From assembly GCF_004217185.1 (NCBI RefSeq), contig NZ_SHKL01000001.1, positions 3,284,001-3,348,000 of the forward strand: 64,000 bases of DNA, given 5' to 3'. Shown here piece by piece: positions 21,254-30,895 of this stretch. The position numbers were made by a program, and so were the translations under genes. The DNA is from Pseudonocardia sediminis. Its GTDB lineage: Bacteria; Actinomycetota; Actinomycetes; Mycobacteriales; Pseudonocardiaceae. The stretch's first letter is position 1, and each line of letters starts with the position of its first letter. The notes beneath the pieces are model-generated. The model was not told where the DNA came from, made no database searches, and worked only from the letters and a program-made list of their open reading frames with translations.

Positions 21254-22182
21254 GACTGCTCTTCGCCGGCACCCCCGACCCGGCGGTGCCCTCGCTGCGG
21301 GCTCTGCTGGACTCGCCGCGGCACGAGGTCGTCGCCGTCCTGACCCGGCCGGACGCGCCCGCCGGGCGCGGTCGCAAGATCGTCCGGTCGCCCGTCGGTG
21401 CGCTCGCCGACGAGGCCGGGATCCCGGTCCTCACGCCGGGCCGCCCGTCCGACCCCGAGTTCCGGGACACCCTGCGCGAGCTCGCCCCGGACTGCGCCCC
21501 GGTCGTCGCCTACGGCGCGCTGGTCCCGCGCGCGGCGCTCGACGTGCCGCGGTTCGGCTGGGTCAACCTGCACTTCTCACTGCTCCCGGCATGGCGGGGC
21601 GCGGCCCCGGTTCAGGCCGCGATCCGGCACGGCGACGACGTCACCGGCGCCACGACGTTCCGGCTCGAGGAGGGCATGGACACCGGCCCGACGTTCGGCG
21701 TGGTCACCGACGCGATCGGCCCCACCGACACCGCCGGTGCCCTGCTCGGGCGGCTCGCCGACTCCGGTGCCCGGCTGCTGACGGCCACCCTCGACGGCAT
21801 CGAGGACGGCACCCTGTTCGCCGCCCCGCAGCCGTCCGAGGGCGTGTCGATGGCCCCGAAGGTCACCACCGCCGACGCCCGCGCCGAGCTGAAGACCCCG
21901 GCCGCCGCCCTGGACCGGCTGATCCGCTCGGTCAGCCCCGATCCCGGTGCGTGGTGCCAGTTCCGCGGCGAACGGCTCGGGCTGGGACCGGTCCGGCCGC
22001 TGCGCACCGGTGAGGTCGACCTCGCGCCCGGGGAGCTGCTGGTCGAACGCAAGCGGGTGCTGGTCGGGACCGCGACGGTCCCCGTCCAGCTGGGCGAGGT
22101 CCGCCCGGTCGGCAAGCGGGCGATGCCCGCCCCGGACTGGGCGCGCGGTGCCCGGATCGACGCCGGGGAGTCGCTGGGATGA
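21250..22182 (+). CDS. fmt: Methionyl-tRNA formyltransferase
   Basis: It formylates initiator Met-tRNA using 10-formyl-tetrahydrofolate. The 310-residue protein keeps the catalytic set N106, H108 and D144 at the same numbering as the E. coli enzyme, in [16 protein letters not shown] and EGMDTGP. The C-terminal tRNA-binding OB domain covers ~205-305. The start overlaps the def stop (ATGA). rsmB follows after a 355-base gap rich in inverted repeats. Confidence 0.96.
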   Translation: MRLLFAGTPDPAVPSLRALLDSPRHEVVAVLTRPDAPAGRGRKIVRSPVGALADEAGIPVLTPGRPSDPEFRDTLRELAPDCAPVVAYGALVPRAALDVPRFGWVNLHFSLLPAWRGAAPVQAAIRHGDDVTGATTFRLEEGMDTGPTFGVVTDAIGPTDTAGALLGRLADSGARLLTATLDGIEDGTLFAAPQPSEGVSMAPKVTTADARAELKTPAAALDRLIRSVSPDPGAWCQFRGERLGLGPVRPLRTGEVDLAPGELLVERKRVLVGTATVPVQLGEVRPVGKRAMPAPDWARGARIDAGESLG

Positions 22183-22537
22183 GCGCCCCCGCGCGCCGGG
22201 CCCGGGACGTCCCGTGCGCGACCCGGCGCGTCGTGCGCCGTCCTCGCGCCGGGGGCCCGCTCGTCCCCTCCGGGGCTCGATCCTCCCGTGCGGTGACCAG
22301 CCCGGCGTCGGTGCGCGCCGCGGTCCGCATCGACCGGACCGGCGTGCTCGTGCCGGGCGTCACGCCATGGTGGGTCCGATCGCCGGAACGTGACGCTCGA
22401 TTCCCGGATACACCCGATCCCCGATCGAGCGTCACGGAACGGGCCCTCGCACGACCGGAACGTGACACTCGATCGTCCCCGCCGGCGACGACCAGCACTG
22501 CCGCCGACGCGGCCCACCACCGCCGCGAGGAGACCCC
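22183..22537 (+). repeat. Palindrome-rich intergenic region between fmt and rsmB
   Basis: The gap holds a 13-bp inverted repeat (22389-22401 with 22424-22436, 22-base loop) built on CGTGACGCTCGAT. A further direct copy of the left arm and its flank lies at 22455-22474, matching 22383-22402 at 18 of 20 positions. A 120-codon open frame covers the gap but resembles no protein and runs through the repeats, so I treat it as chance. The rsmB ribosome binding site GAGGAG lies at 22527-22532. Confidence 0.65.
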
Positions 22538-24850
22538 GTGAGTGACCAGAAGCCCGACCGACGATCCGACCGGACCGGTGACGGCTGGTCCGCCGGCGGA
22601 GCACGCCGGGACGACGACCGTCCCTCCGCGGCACGCCCGGCCGGCGGCCGCGACGGCCGGCCCCGCACCGATCGCCCCCGCTCGGATCGTTCGGATGCCG
22701 ACCGCTCGGGCGGCGACCGTTCCGGTTCCGGCCGTCCCGCCGGCGACCGCCCGGGAGGCGCACGCTCCGGAAGCGATCGCGGCGGCGCCGGACGACCGTG
22801 GAAGGACCGCGCGGGGTCGGACCGCGGGGGCTCCGGCGCAGCCCGCGACGACCGGGCCGGTCGCCCGGTGGGGGATCGTGACCGCGGCCGGCCGTCGTCC
22901 GGCGGAGACCGGCGACCGTCCTCGTCGCGGAGAGATGCCTCCGGCGGCCACGACGACCGTCGTCCGGCGAACTCGTCCGGCGGGTCCGAGCGGTACGGCC
23001 GGCCGGAGGATCGGCGCGGTTCGTCCGCCGGCGGTCGCGATGACCGTCCGAGGCGCGACGACGGGCCCCGGCGCGAGGACCGCGGTACCGCGGACGACCG
23101 TCCGCGGCGTGACGACCGCCTTTCCCGTGACGACCGGCCACGCCGCGACGACCGCGGTTCCGACCGGGGCGACGACCGCGGTTCCGACCGGGGCGGCGAC
23201 CGCCGTCCGGCCGGTCCGCGGGCCGACCGCGACCGTCCGCGGCGTCCGAGCCACGAGGGTGGCGACGTCGCCCGGGGACCCCGGCGCGACGACGTACGCC
23301 GGGACGGCCCGGGTGACCGCGCCGGCCGCGACGAGCGGGGCCCGCGCGACGACCGGAGCCCGCGCACCGGCCCGCGGGACGAGCGTGGGCCTCGCACCGG
23401 TTCCCGTGACGACCGGGGCCGGACCCCCGGTCCCCGCAACGCCGGTCCGCCGCGTGGACGGGTCGGCCCCGGGCGCCCACCGGCCGTCGACCCGGCCCGG
23501 CAGGCGGCCTACGAGCTGCTGACGGCGGTCCGCGAGCGCGACGCCTACGCCAACCTCGCCCTGCCCGGGATCCTGCGCCGGCACCGCCTGCGCGACCGCG
23601 ACGCCGCACTGGCCACCGAGCTGGGCTACGGCACGTTGCGCGCGCAGGGCCTGCTCGACGCCGTCATCGACGCGTGCACCGACCGTGCCCTGAGCAAGAT
23701 CGAGCACCCGCTGCTCGACGCCCTGCGCCTGGGCGCCTACCAGCTGCTGCGCACCCGGGTGCCGGCGCACGCCGCCGTCGACACCTGCGTCGAGCTGGTC
23801 CGCGGCGACGCCGGGTCGCGCTCGGCCGGCTTCGTCAACGCGGTGCTGCGCCGGATCGGGGAGAAGGACGAGGCTGCCTGGCTCGAGCAGCTGGCGCCCG
23901 ACCCCGCGCAGGACCCCGTCGGGTCCGCGGCGCTGCGGCACGCGCACCCGCGCTGGATCGCGCAGGCCTTCGCCGACGCGCTCGGCACCACCGGCGAGGA
24001 GCTCGTCGAGGCCCTCGCCGCCGACGACACCCGCCCGGTCGTCCACCTGCTGGCCCGGCCGGGGGAGATCTCGGCCGAGGAGCTGGCGCTGGCCACCGGT
24101 GGGGAGCCCGCCCCGTACTCGCCGTACGGGGTGCACCTCGAGGCAGGCACCGGCGACGTCGGGGAGCTCGCGCCCGTCTCCGAGGGCATGGCGATCGTGC
24201 AGGACGAGGGCAGCCAGCTGGCCGCGCTCGCCCTGGCCCGTGCCGAGCTCCTGGGCGAGGACGGCGGTCGCTGGCTCGACCTGTGCGCCGGGCCCGGCGG
24301 CAAGTCGGCGCTGCTCGGCGGCCTCGTCGCGGTGAACGGCGGGACGCTGGACGCCGTCGAGCACTCCGAGCACCGCGCCGAGCTGGTCCGCAAGGCCGTC
24401 GTCGACCTGCCGGTGACCGTGCACACCGCCGACGGTCGCGAGGCCCCGCTGCCCGACGGCGAGTTCGACCGGGTCCTCGTCGACGCGCCGTGCACCGGCC
24501 TCGGAGCACTGCGCCGGCGTCCGGAGGCGCGCTGGCGGCGCAGCCCGGACGACGTGTCCGCGCTGACCAAGCTGCAGCGCGAACTGCTGCTGGCCGCGCT
24601 GCGCCACGTCCGGCCCGGTGGCGTCGTCGCGTACGTGACGTGCTCGCCGCACCTGTCGGAGACGGTCGGGGTGCTGGCCAAGGCCCTGCGCCGCGGCACC
24701 GAGCTGGCCGAGGTGGAGCGCCTCGACGTCCGGCGGTACCTGCCGGAGCAGATCCCCGCTCTCGGCGAGGGGCCCACGGTCCAGCTGTGGCCGCACCGTC
24801 ACGGCACCGACGCCATGTTCGTCTCACTGCTCCGCCGGCCCGCGGAGTAG
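22538..24850 (+). CDS. rsmB: 16S rRNA (cytosine-5) methyltransferase RsmB with long disordered N-terminus
   Basis: RsmB methylates C967 of 16S rRNA. The enzyme proper occupies ~318-770: a NusB-like RNA-binding domain (~320-460, AYELLTAVRERDAYANLALP onward) and a SAM methyltransferase (~520-765) with LDLCAGPGGKSALL, the PCTGLG Cys and the TCSPHLSE catalytic Cys. Before it lie ~315 residues made almost only of Arg, Asp, Gly, Pro and Ser in repeats such as RRDDRPRRDDR and SDRGDDRGSDRG, so the 770-residue protein is about 300 longer than usual. The GTG at 22538 has a good GAGGAG, and the extension keeps strong GC third-position bias, so it is probably translated. Such RG/RD-rich regions often bind RNA. 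Confidence 0.92.
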   Translation: MSDQKPDRRSDRTGDGWSAGGARRDDDRPSAARPAGGRDGRPRTDRPRSDRSDADRSGGDRSGSGRPAGDRPGGARSGSDRGGAGRPWKDRAGSDRGGSGAARDDRAGRPVGDRDRGRPSSGGDRRPSSSRRDASGGHDDRRPANSSGGSERYGRPEDRRGSSAGGRDDRPRRDDGPRREDRGTADDRPRRDDRLSRDDRPRRDDRGSDRGDDRGSDRGGDRRPAGPRADRDRPRRPSHEGGDVARGPRRDDVRRDGPGDRAGRDERGPRDDRSPRTGPRDERGPRTGSRDDRGRTPGPRNAGPPRGRVGPGRPPAVDPARQAAYELLTAVRERDAYANLALPGILRRHRLRDRDAALATELGYGTLRAQGLLDAVIDACTDRALSKIEHPLLDALRLGAYQLLRTRVPAHAAVDTCVELVRGDAGSRSAGFVNAVLRRIGEKDEAAWLEQLAPDPAQDPVGSAALRHAHPRWIAQAFADALGTTGEELVEALAADDTRPVVHLLARPGEISAEELALATGGEPAPYSPYGVHLEAGTGDVGELAPVSEGMAIVQDEGSQLAALALARAELLGEDGGRWLDLCAGPGGKSALLGGLVAVNGGTLDAVEHSEHRAELVRKAVVDLPVTVHTADGREAPLPDGEFDRVLVDAPCTGLGALRRRPEARWRRSPDDVSALTKLQRELLLAALRHVRPGGVVAYVTCSPHLSETVGVLAKALRRGTELAEVERLDVRRYLPEQIPALGEGPTVQLWPHRHGTDAMFVSLLRRPAE

Positions 24851-24967
24851 CGAGCGGGGCGGCCGGCGACGGCGCCGCCGGACCGTGCGGGACCGGTGGC
24901 CGGAGTAGTGGCCCGGTGTGTGACGACGCACTCCGGCGGGGGTCACCGACACATGCGTCGCGCGCAG

Positions 24968-24973
24968 TAACCT
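24968..24973 (+). promoter_or_regulatory. Candidate leaderless promoter -10 for rpe
   Basis: TAACCT is followed by six bases and then the rpe GTG, the spacing expected when transcription starts at the start codon itself. No ribosome binding site precedes this start. Confidence 0.45.
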
Positions 24974-24979
24974 GCGGGC

Positions 24980-25672
24980 GTGCACCCTCTGATCGCTCCG
25001 AGCATCCTCTCGGCGGACTTCGCCCGGCTGGGTGAGGAGGCCGCCGCGGTGGCCCCGGCCGGAGGCGACGGCGCGGACTGGTTGCACGTCGACGTCATGG
25101 ACGCGCACTTCGTCCCGAACCTGACGCTCGGGCTGCCGGTCGTGGAGAGCCTGCTCCGGGCCACCGAGATCCCGATCGACTGCCACCTCATGATCGAGGA
25201 CCCGGACCGGTGGGCGATCGGCTACGCCGAGGCAGGGGCCCACAACGTCACGGTGCACGTCGAGGCCGCGCACGACCCGGTCGCCCTGGCGAAGAACCTG
25301 CGCGCCGCCGGGTCGCTCGCCGGTCTGTCGATCAAGCCGAACACACCGCTGGAGCCCTACCTCGAGGTGCTCAAGCACTACGACACACTGCTCGTCATGA
25401 GCGTCGAGCCGGGCTTCGGCGGCCAGAGCTTCATCTCCGACGTCCTGGAGAAGGTCCGCACCGCGCGCCGGCTGGTCGACACCGGGCACCTGCGCCTGCT
25501 CGTCGAGATCGACGGCGGGATCAACGCCGACACCATCGCCGAGGCCGCCGAGGCCGGGGTGGACTGCTTCGTCGCGGGCTCGGCCGTCTACGGCGCGGAG
25601 GACCCCGGCAGGGCCGTCGCGGCGCTGCGTGACTCCGTCCGCCGCACCAACCCGCACCGGTGGTCGTCGTGA
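24980..25672 (+). CDS. rpe: Ribulose-phosphate 3-epimerase
   Basis: It interconverts ribulose 5-phosphate and xylulose 5-phosphate in the pentose phosphate pathway. The 230-residue TIM barrel begins [15 protein letters not shown] and has [14 protein letters not shown] with the metal and catalytic Asp/His, [14 protein letters not shown] and EIDGGIN with the second catalytic Asp. It is the first gene of the rib cluster; ribulose 5-phosphate is also a substrate of RibBA, so the grouping is metabolically sensible and is shared with mycobacteria. Confidence 0.96.
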   Translation: MHPLIAPSILSADFARLGEEAAAVAPAGGDGADWLHVDVMDAHFVPNLTLGLPVVESLLRATEIPIDCHLMIEDPDRWAIGYAEAGAHNVTVHVEAAHDPVALAKNLRAAGSLAGLSIKPNTPLEPYLEVLKHYDTLLVMSVEPGFGGQSFISDVLEKVRTARRLVDTGHLRLLVEIDGGINADTIAEAAEAGVDCFVAGSAVYGAEDPGRAVAALRDSVRRTNPHRWSS

Positions 25673-25685
25673 CCGGACCCCTGAG

Positions 25686-26765
25686 GTGACCGGCCCGGAC
25701 GGCGCGACGGCGGGCAGCGCCACGGCGGACGGTGTCGAGGCCGCGATGCGCCGTGCGCTGGCGGCCTCGGTCGCCGCCCACGGGCGGACCAGCCCGAACC
25801 CGTCCGTCGGCTGTGTCGTGCTCGACACCGCGGGCGAGGTCGCCGGGGTCGGCGCGACCGCCCCTCCCGGTGGCCCGCACGCCGAGGTCACCGCCCTGCG
25901 CGAGGCCGGTGACCGGGCCGCGGGAGGCACCGCGGTCGTCACCCTGGAGCCCTGCGCGCACCACGGGCGCACCCCGCCCTGCACCGACGCCGTCCTCGCG
26001 GCCGGTATCGCGGTCGTGCACGTCGCTCTGCGCGACCCCCACCCCGCCGCCGCGGGCGGGGTCGAGCGGCTGCGTGCCGCCGGGGTCGAGGTGACCGTCG
26101 GGACACTGGCCGACGAGGTCTCCGCCGGCCCGCTGCGCGGCTGGCTGCACCGTCAGCGCACCGGCCGCCCGCACGTCACCTGGAAGCTCGCCGCCACCCT
26201 CGACGGCCGGATCGCCGCCGCGGACGGCTCCAGCCGGTGGATCACCGGGGAGGCCGCGCGGGAGGGCGTGCACGCGCTGCGCGCCCGGATGGACGCGATC
26301 GTCGCCGGGACCGGCACCGTCCTGGCCGACGACCCCGCACTCACCGCGCGCCGCCCGGACGGCACGCTCGCCGAGCACCAGCCGCTGCGGGTGGTCGTCG
26401 GGCGCCGGGACGTGCCCACCGGCGCGGCGCTGGCGGCCGACGACGTGCTGCACGTGCGCACCCACGACCCGGACGAGGTGCTCGACGCCCTGGCCGCGCG
26501 CGACGTCGTCGACGTCCTGCTGGAGGGCGGACCGGTCCTGGCCGGGGCGTTCGTGGCCGCCGGACGGGTCGATCGCGTGCTGGCCTACCTCGCCCCGGCG
26601 CTGCTCGGATCCGGAAGCACCGCTCTGGGTGACGCGGGTGTGGGAACGATCTCGGACATCGTGCGGTTGCACGTGGATGGGGTACATCGTGTCGGAGCCG
26701 ACGTCCTCGTCGACGCCCGGCCGGAGCGGACCGGTACGCCGACGACGTCGCAGGCGTCCGGGTAG
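25686..26765 (+). CDS. ribD: Riboflavin biosynthesis deaminase/reductase RibD
   Basis: RibD carries out the second and third steps from GTP towards riboflavin. The N-terminal deaminase (~18-160) has the zinc motif HAE (65-67) with PCAHHGRTPPC (89-99). The C-terminal reductase (~165-355) starts RPHVTWKLAATLDGRIAA and has the NADPH-binding segment GTGTVLADDPALTAR. The start is uncertain: the GTG at 25686 lies 13 bases after rpe, while an ATG at 25746 would remove 20 non-conserved residues. It is in the operon rpe-ribD-ribE-ribBA-ribH. Confidence 0.94.
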   Translation: MTGPDGATAGSATADGVEAAMRRALAASVAAHGRTSPNPSVGCVVLDTAGEVAGVGATAPPGGPHAEVTALREAGDRAAGGTAVVTLEPCAHHGRTPPCTDAVLAAGIAVVHVALRDPHPAAAGGVERLRAAGVEVTVGTLADEVSAGPLRGWLHRQRTGRPHVTWKLAATLDGRIAAADGSSRWITGEAAREGVHALRARMDAIVAGTGTVLADDPALTARRPDGTLAEHQPLRVVVGRRDVPTGAALAADDVLHVRTHDPDEVLDALAARDVVDVLLEGGPVLAGAFVAAGRVDRVLAYLAPALLGSGSTALGDAGVGTISDIVRLHVDGVHRVGADVLVDARPERTGTPTTSQASG

Positions 26766-26784
26766 GCAGGAGGAACTCACAGAC

Positions 26785-27456
26785 ATGTTCACCGGGATCG
26801 TGGAGGAGGTCGGCGAGGTCGCCGACATCCGGCAGTCCGACGACGTCGTGGTACTGACCGTGCGCGGGCACCGCGTGGCCGACGTCGCGCACGGCGACTC
26901 GATCGCCGTGAACGGCTGTTGCCTCACCGCCGTCGACCCGGAGCGCACCGGTGCCGCGGACGGCCTCATCCGGCTGGAGCTGGTCCCGGAGACGCTGAAG
27001 CGGACCTCGCTGGGCAACGTCACCGCCGGGTCGACCGTGAACCTCGAGCGGGCCGTCCCGGCCGGTGGGCGACTGGACGGGCACATCGTGCAGGGCCACG
27101 TCGACGGCATCGCCACGCTCGTCAGCCGGGAGCCGGGGGAGCGCAGCGACGAGCTGCGCTTCAGCCTCCCCGCCGAGCTGTCGCGGTACGTCGTGGAGAA
27201 GGGCTCGATCGCGGTGGACGGTGTCTCGCTGACGGTGGCGGCGGTGTACCCGGACGGATTCGGGGTGGCGTTGATCCCGACCACCCTGGCCGATACGACC
27301 CTCGGCGTGCGCCGACCGGGAGACACGGTCAATCTTGAGGTCGATGTGATTGCGAAGTATGTGGAACGGATGACCGCGGGATACCTGCACGACCGGGCGC
27401 AGAGCGCCACGGACGGGCCGGGCGCCGGGTCGGGACAGGAAGGGGCCGGCCGGTGA
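26785..27456 (+). CDS. ribE: Riboflavin synthase, alpha chain
   Basis: It dismutates two lumazine molecules to riboflavin. The 223-residue protein shows the internal duplication of the family: a first barrel starting [12 protein letters not shown] with NGCCLTAV, and a second with [10 protein letters not shown] and [11 protein letters not shown]. The ATG at 26785 has AGGAGG upstream; the longer open frame is discarded. The ~20-residue tail is Gly/Ala-rich. Its stop overlaps the ribBA start by four bases. No FMN riboswitch is visible before this gene or before rpe. Confidence 0.96.
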   Translation: MFTGIVEEVGEVADIRQSDDVVVLTVRGHRVADVAHGDSIAVNGCCLTAVDPERTGAADGLIRLELVPETLKRTSLGNVTAGSTVNLERAVPAGGRLDGHIVQGHVDGIATLVSREPGERSDELRFSLPAELSRYVVEKGSIAVDGVSLTVAAVYPDGFGVALIPTTLADTTLGVRRPGDTVNLEVDVIAKYVERMTAGYLHDRAQSATDGPGAGSGQEGAGR

Positions 27457-28781
27457 CGGACTCGCTGCAGACGCACGGACAGGATGTCGAGGCGGCCCCG
27501 CCGCACGCGACCATGACGCCGACCGAGCGTGCCGAACGGTTCGCCCTGATCGAGAGGGCGATCGCCGACCTGGCCGAGGGCAAGGCCGTCGTCGTGATGG
27601 ACGACGAGGACCGGGAGAACGAGGGCGACCTCATCTTCGCCGCGTCCAAGGCCACCCCCGAGCTCGTCTCGTTCACCGTGCGCTACACCTCGGGCTACAT
27701 CTGCGTCGCGCTCACCGAGTCCGACTGCGGACGGCTCGACCTGCCGCCGATGCACCACACCAACGCCGACTCGTTCCGCACCGCGTTCACCGTGACCGTG
27801 GACGCCAAGGCGGGCATCACCACCGGCATCTCGGCGACCGACCGCGCACACACGATCCGGCTTCTCGCCGACCCGGAGACCGGGTCGAGCGACCTCGTCC
27901 GCCCCGGGCACGTGCTGCCGCTGCAGGCCCGCGAGGGCGGGGTGCTGCGCCGCCCGGGGCACACCGAGGCCGCGGTCGACCTGGCCCGGATGGCCGGACT
28001 GCCGGCCGCCGGTGCGCTCTGCGAGATCGTCTCGGAGAAGAACGGCGGGGAGATGGCCCGCGGCGACGAGCTGGGCGTCTTCGCCGCCGACCACGACCTG
28101 ACGCTGATCACGATCGCGGACCTGATCGCCTACCGGCGCCGCTTCGAGAAGCACATCGAGCGGGTCGCGCAGGCACGCATCCCCACCGACCACGGCGACT
28201 TCCGCGCCTACGGCTACGACTCGCTGCTCGACGGCATCGAGCACATCGCGATGGTCGTCGGCGACGTCGGCACCCCGGAGGGCGACGGCGAGGACGTGCT
28301 GGTCCGGGTGCACTCCGAGTGCCTCACCGGCGACGTCCTCGGCTCGCTGCGCTGCGACTGCGGACCCCAGCTCGACGCCGCCCTCGAGGCCGTCGCGAAG
28401 GAGGGGCGCGGCGTGGTGCTCTACATGCGCGGGCACGAGGGCCGCGGGATCGGCCTGCTGCACAAGCTGCAGGCCTACCAGCTGCAGGAGGCCGGGGCCG
28501 ACACCGTCGACGCGAACCTGGCGATGGGCCTGCCCGCCGACGCCCGCGACTACGGCATCGGCGCACAGATCCTCTCCGACCTGGGCGTGCGCTCGATGCG
28601 GCTGCTGACCAACAACCCCGAGAAGCGCGCCGGGCTGGAGGGCTACGGCCTGACCGTCACCGGCCGGGTGCCGATGCCGGTCCGCGCCACCCCGCAGAAC
28701 CTGCGGTACCTCAAGACCAAGCGCGACCGCATGGGCCACGACCTGCCCGAGCTCGGCGAGACCGGCGAGCCCGGCCGGTGA
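27453..28781 (+). CDS. ribBA: Bifunctional DHBP synthase / GTP cyclohydrolase II
   Basis: It supplies both branches of riboflavin synthesis. The N-terminal DHBP synthase (~25-230) has the acidic metal site [11 protein letters not shown] (50-60) and [17 protein letters not shown]. The C-terminal cyclohydrolase II (~235-435) has the zinc cysteines in [17 protein letters not shown] and [20 protein letters not shown]. Both active sites look complete in the 442-residue protein. The GTG start overlaps ribE (GTGA). Confidence 0.97.
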   Translation: MTDSLQTHGQDVEAAPPHATMTPTERAERFALIERAIADLAEGKAVVVMDDEDRENEGDLIFAASKATPELVSFTVRYTSGYICVALTESDCGRLDLPPMHHTNADSFRTAFTVTVDAKAGITTGISATDRAHTIRLLADPETGSSDLVRPGHVLPLQAREGGVLRRPGHTEAAVDLARMAGLPAAGALCEIVSEKNGGEMARGDELGVFAADHDLTLITIADLIAYRRRFEKHIERVAQARIPTDHGDFRAYGYDSLLDGIEHIAMVVGDVGTPEGDGEDVLVRVHSECLTGDVLGSLRCDCGPQLDAALEAVAKEGRGVVLYMRGHEGRGIGLLHKLQAYQLQEAGADTVDANLAMGLPADARDYGIGAQILSDLGVRSMRLLTNNPEKRAGLEGYGLTVTGRVPMPVRATPQNLRYLKTKRDRMGHDLPELGETGEPGR

Positions 28782-28824
28782 CCCCGCGCGTCCCGGGGAC
28801 GACCCGACCGGCGAGAATCGGCTC

Positions 28825-29322
28825 ATGAGCGGTGAGGGCCGGCCCGCGCAGGCCGAGGAGCTGCACGCCGACGGGTTGAGGGTCGGTGTGGCGGCGACGC
28901 AGTGGCACGCCGAGATCGTGGACACGCTGCTGGAACGGGCCGTCGACACCGCGCGGAGGGCCGGCGCGGAGCCGACCGTCGTGCGGGTCGCCGGGACGCT
29001 CGAGCTGCCCGTCGTGGTCCAGGAGCTCGCCCGGACGAACGACGCCGTCGTCGCGCTCGGGGTCGTCGTCCGCGGCGGTACCCCGCACTTCGAGTACGTC
29101 TGTGACTCGGTGACGGCCGGGCTGACCCGGATCGCCCTCGACGAGCGGATCCCGGTCGGCAACGGCGTGCTCACCACCGACACCGTCCAGCAGGCGGTCG
29201 ACCGCTCCGGCGTACCGGGCGCGGCCGAGGACAAGGGCGCGGAGGCGTGCCACGCGGCGCTGCAGTCCGCCCTCGTCCTGCGCGACCTGCGGGCGAGGAC
29301 CGCACCGGAGGTGCGCGCATGA
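28825..29322 (+). CDS. ribH: 6,7-dimethyl-8-ribityllumazine synthase
   Basis: It condenses the DHBP product with the pyrimidine from RibD. The 165-residue protein has [31 protein letters not shown] and [15 protein letters not shown] with the catalytic His at 88, the form found in mycobacterial enzymes. There is no clear ribosome binding site; GAGAAT six bases before the ATG suggests a possible extra leaderless promoter. The stop overlaps the start of the next gene (ATGA). Confidence 0.95.
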   Translation: MSGEGRPAQAEELHADGLRVGVAATQWHAEIVDTLLERAVDTARRAGAEPTVVRVAGTLELPVVVQELARTNDAVVALGVVVRGGTPHFEYVCDSVTAGLTRIALDERIPVGNGVLTTDTVQQAVDRSGVPGAAEDKGAEACHAALQSALVLRDLRARTAPEVRA

Positions 29323-29861
29323 CCGGAGCGGACACGACCGGATCCGACACGACGGGATCCGACACGAGGGGGACCGGCACCGCGGACACGGGCGGGGGAC
29401 CCGCGCTCGGCATCGGGCCGGACCCCGTCGTCCTCCGGCCGCGGGTCCTGCTGATCAGCGCGTGGGTCTCGGCCGCGATCGTCGTGGCGATCTTCGCCGT
29501 GGTCGCCTACCTGCTGCCCGAGGTCGACACGGGCGTGTACTTCCGGGCCGCCGACCAGGTCTCGATGCTCGTGCTCGGCCTGCTCATCGCGGGCGGCCTG
29601 CTGCTGATGGCCCGCCCCCGGGTGCGCGCCGACGCCGGCGGCATCGAGATCCGCAACGTCTGGGCCACCCACTGGTACCCGTGGGCCGAGGTCGAGGGCA
29701 TCGCGTTCCCCGACGGTGCGTCCTGGGCCCGGATCGACCTGCCCGACGACGAGTACCTGCCGGTGCTCGCCGTCCAGGCCGTGGACCGTCAGCTCGCCGT
29801 CCGGGGCATCCGGACCCTGCGGGGCCTGCACGGCGACTCGCGGCGCCCGGCCCGCGGCTGA
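29319..29861 (+). CDS. PH-domain-like membrane protein of the rib cluster
   Basis: The 180-residue product has a Thr/Gly/Asp-rich N-terminus with a short tandem repeat ([11 protein letters not shown], also visible as repeated DNA), two membrane segments (~44-66 and ~80-98) and a cytosolic bacterial PH-like domain (~100-175: [20 protein letters not shown]). It overlaps the ribH stop by four bases. The mycobacterial counterpart after ribH has the same fold, so a link to riboflavin metabolism or simply a conserved neighbour is possible. The molecular function is unknown. Confidence 0.85.
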   Translation: MTGADTTGSDTTGSDTRGTGTADTGGGPALGIGPDPVVLRPRVLLISAWVSAAIVVAIFAVVAYLLPEVDTGVYFRAADQVSMLVLGLLIAGGLLLMARPRVRADAGGIEIRNVWATHWYPWAEVEGIAFPDGASWARIDLPDDEYLPVLAVQAVDRQLAVRGIRTLRGLHGDSRRPARG

Positions 29862-29870
29862 CCGGGCCCG

Positions 29871-29886
29871 GCGCGCCTCAGCGCGC
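29871..29886. terminator. Short hairpin between convergent PH-protein and DUF2786 genes
   Basis: GCGCGC (29871-29876) and GCGCGC (29881-29886) can form a 6-bp stem with a CTCA loop between the two stop codons. It is weak but the only candidate between these convergent genes. Confidence 0.35.
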
Positions 29887-30714
29887 GGCGGGCAGCACGC
29901 GGCCACGGCCGGGACCGCCCAGCTCCGGGCCACCGCCCAGGTCGGCCCGGTCGGCGGCGTCCGCGCCGTGGCGAAACCCGGACCCGGACACCGACGGCCG
30001 CCGCGCGCGCCGCAGCGACGGGAACTCCTCGGCGTAGGCGCGGTCGACCTGGTCGGTGCGGTCGGCCAGCACCAGGGCGGTGGAGCTCCCGGTCCCCGGC
30101 GTCGGCGCGGCCGTCCCGTCGCGTTCGGCCACGGCCCGGCTCTCGGCCTCGCGCAGCCGCTCGTGGATCCGGGCGGCGAACCCGTAGAGCCAGGACCGGC
30201 GATACGCCGCCACCGACTCGTCGCGGCCCGGAGGGCGCAGCTCGGCCAGCGGACGGGCGGCCTGCAGCAGCAGCGAGGTGTAGAGCAGCTCGGCCCGTTC
30301 GCGATCGGAGTCGAACCCGAACACGGTCACCGCGGGCACCCGACCGCCCCGGGCGTCGTGCATCACCCAGCGGCAGCGCAGCGCCGACGCCGTCCAGCCC
30401 AGCAGCCGGGCCTTCCCGGCGCTGTACGGGTCGTCGATCCCGATCCGGACCGACCCGATCCGGTCGGCGGTGCGCGACGGGTCCGCGGCGGCGAGCACGG
30501 CGTCGTCGATGCCGTGCCGGGCCATCAGCTCGACGGCCTTGGCGGTGTAGATCTCGGCCTCGTCCGGGGTTCCCGCGCGCTCGGCCTTGGCCAGCAGCTT
30601 GCGCACCCGGTCCAGGCGCGCGGCCGGTACCCCCGCGTCACCCGGCGGCGCCGCAGGGTCACGGGGCGACGAGGGGTCCCCGGGCGGGAGCCCGGTGTCG
30701 GTGTCGGTCGTCAT
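29878..30714 (-). CDS. DUF2786-domain protein
   Basis: The 278-residue product has a Pro/Asp-rich N-terminus (~1-35) followed by the DUF2786 motif [20 protein letters not shown] and [13 protein letters not shown] (~40-75). A larger domain of unknown function follows (~90-220), and a Gly/Arg-rich tail ends the protein. No enzymatic residues can be assigned. The ATG at 30714 is chosen because AAGGAGG lies just upstream, although the frame is open 18 codons further. It is divergent from uvrC and a LexA-type palindrome lies only 12 bases before its start codon, so it may belong to the DNA-damage response. Confidence 0.8.
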   Translation of the reverse strand: MTTDTDTGLPPGDPSSPRDPAAPPGDAGVPAARLDRVRKLLAKAERAGTPDEAEIYTAKAVELMARHGIDDAVLAAADPSRTADRIGSVRIGIDDPYSAGKARLLGWTASALRCRWVMHDARGGRVPAVTVFGFDSDRERAELLYTSLLLQAARPLAELRPPGRDESVAAYRRSWLYGFAARIHERLREAESRAVAERDGTAAPTPGTGSSTALVLADRTDQVDRAYAEEFPSLRRARRPSVSGSGFRHGADAADRADLGGGPELGGPGRGRVLPAAR

Positions 30715-30725
30715 CAGGTCCTCCT

Positions 30726-30741
30726 TCGAACTACTGTTCGG
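30726..30741. promoter_or_regulatory. LexA-type SOS box between DUF2786 gene and uvrC
   Basis: TCGAAC, four bases, GTTCGG matches the actinobacterial/Bacillus-type SOS box (TCGAAC-N4-GTTCGA) at 11 of 12 defined positions. It lies 12 bases before the DUF2786 start and about 155 bases before uvrC, a nucleotide excision repair gene, which makes LexA control of one or both plausible. Confidence 0.7.
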
Positions 30742-30895
30742 AGACTGTGTACCCCGGCCCACCGACAATTCCGGCGCGCCGCGACCCGGCCACGGAGAAG
30801 AATCGCAGCCGTTCCTCTCTACACCCCGTCCGCCCGCCGGTCGGCGGGGCGGGTGCGGACACGCCCGGGACGCGCCGAACTACCCTGGGAGGACC

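Noticed and set aside
22179..22541. 120-codon frame between fmt and rsmB with ATGA overlap to fmt
   Set aside because: The overlap looks attractive, but the product resembles nothing, is Arg/Pro-rich and is read through three copies of an intergenic repeat.
24851..24979. FMN riboswitch before the rib operon
   Set aside because: I looked for the conserved RFN blocks before rpe, ribD and ribE and found none.
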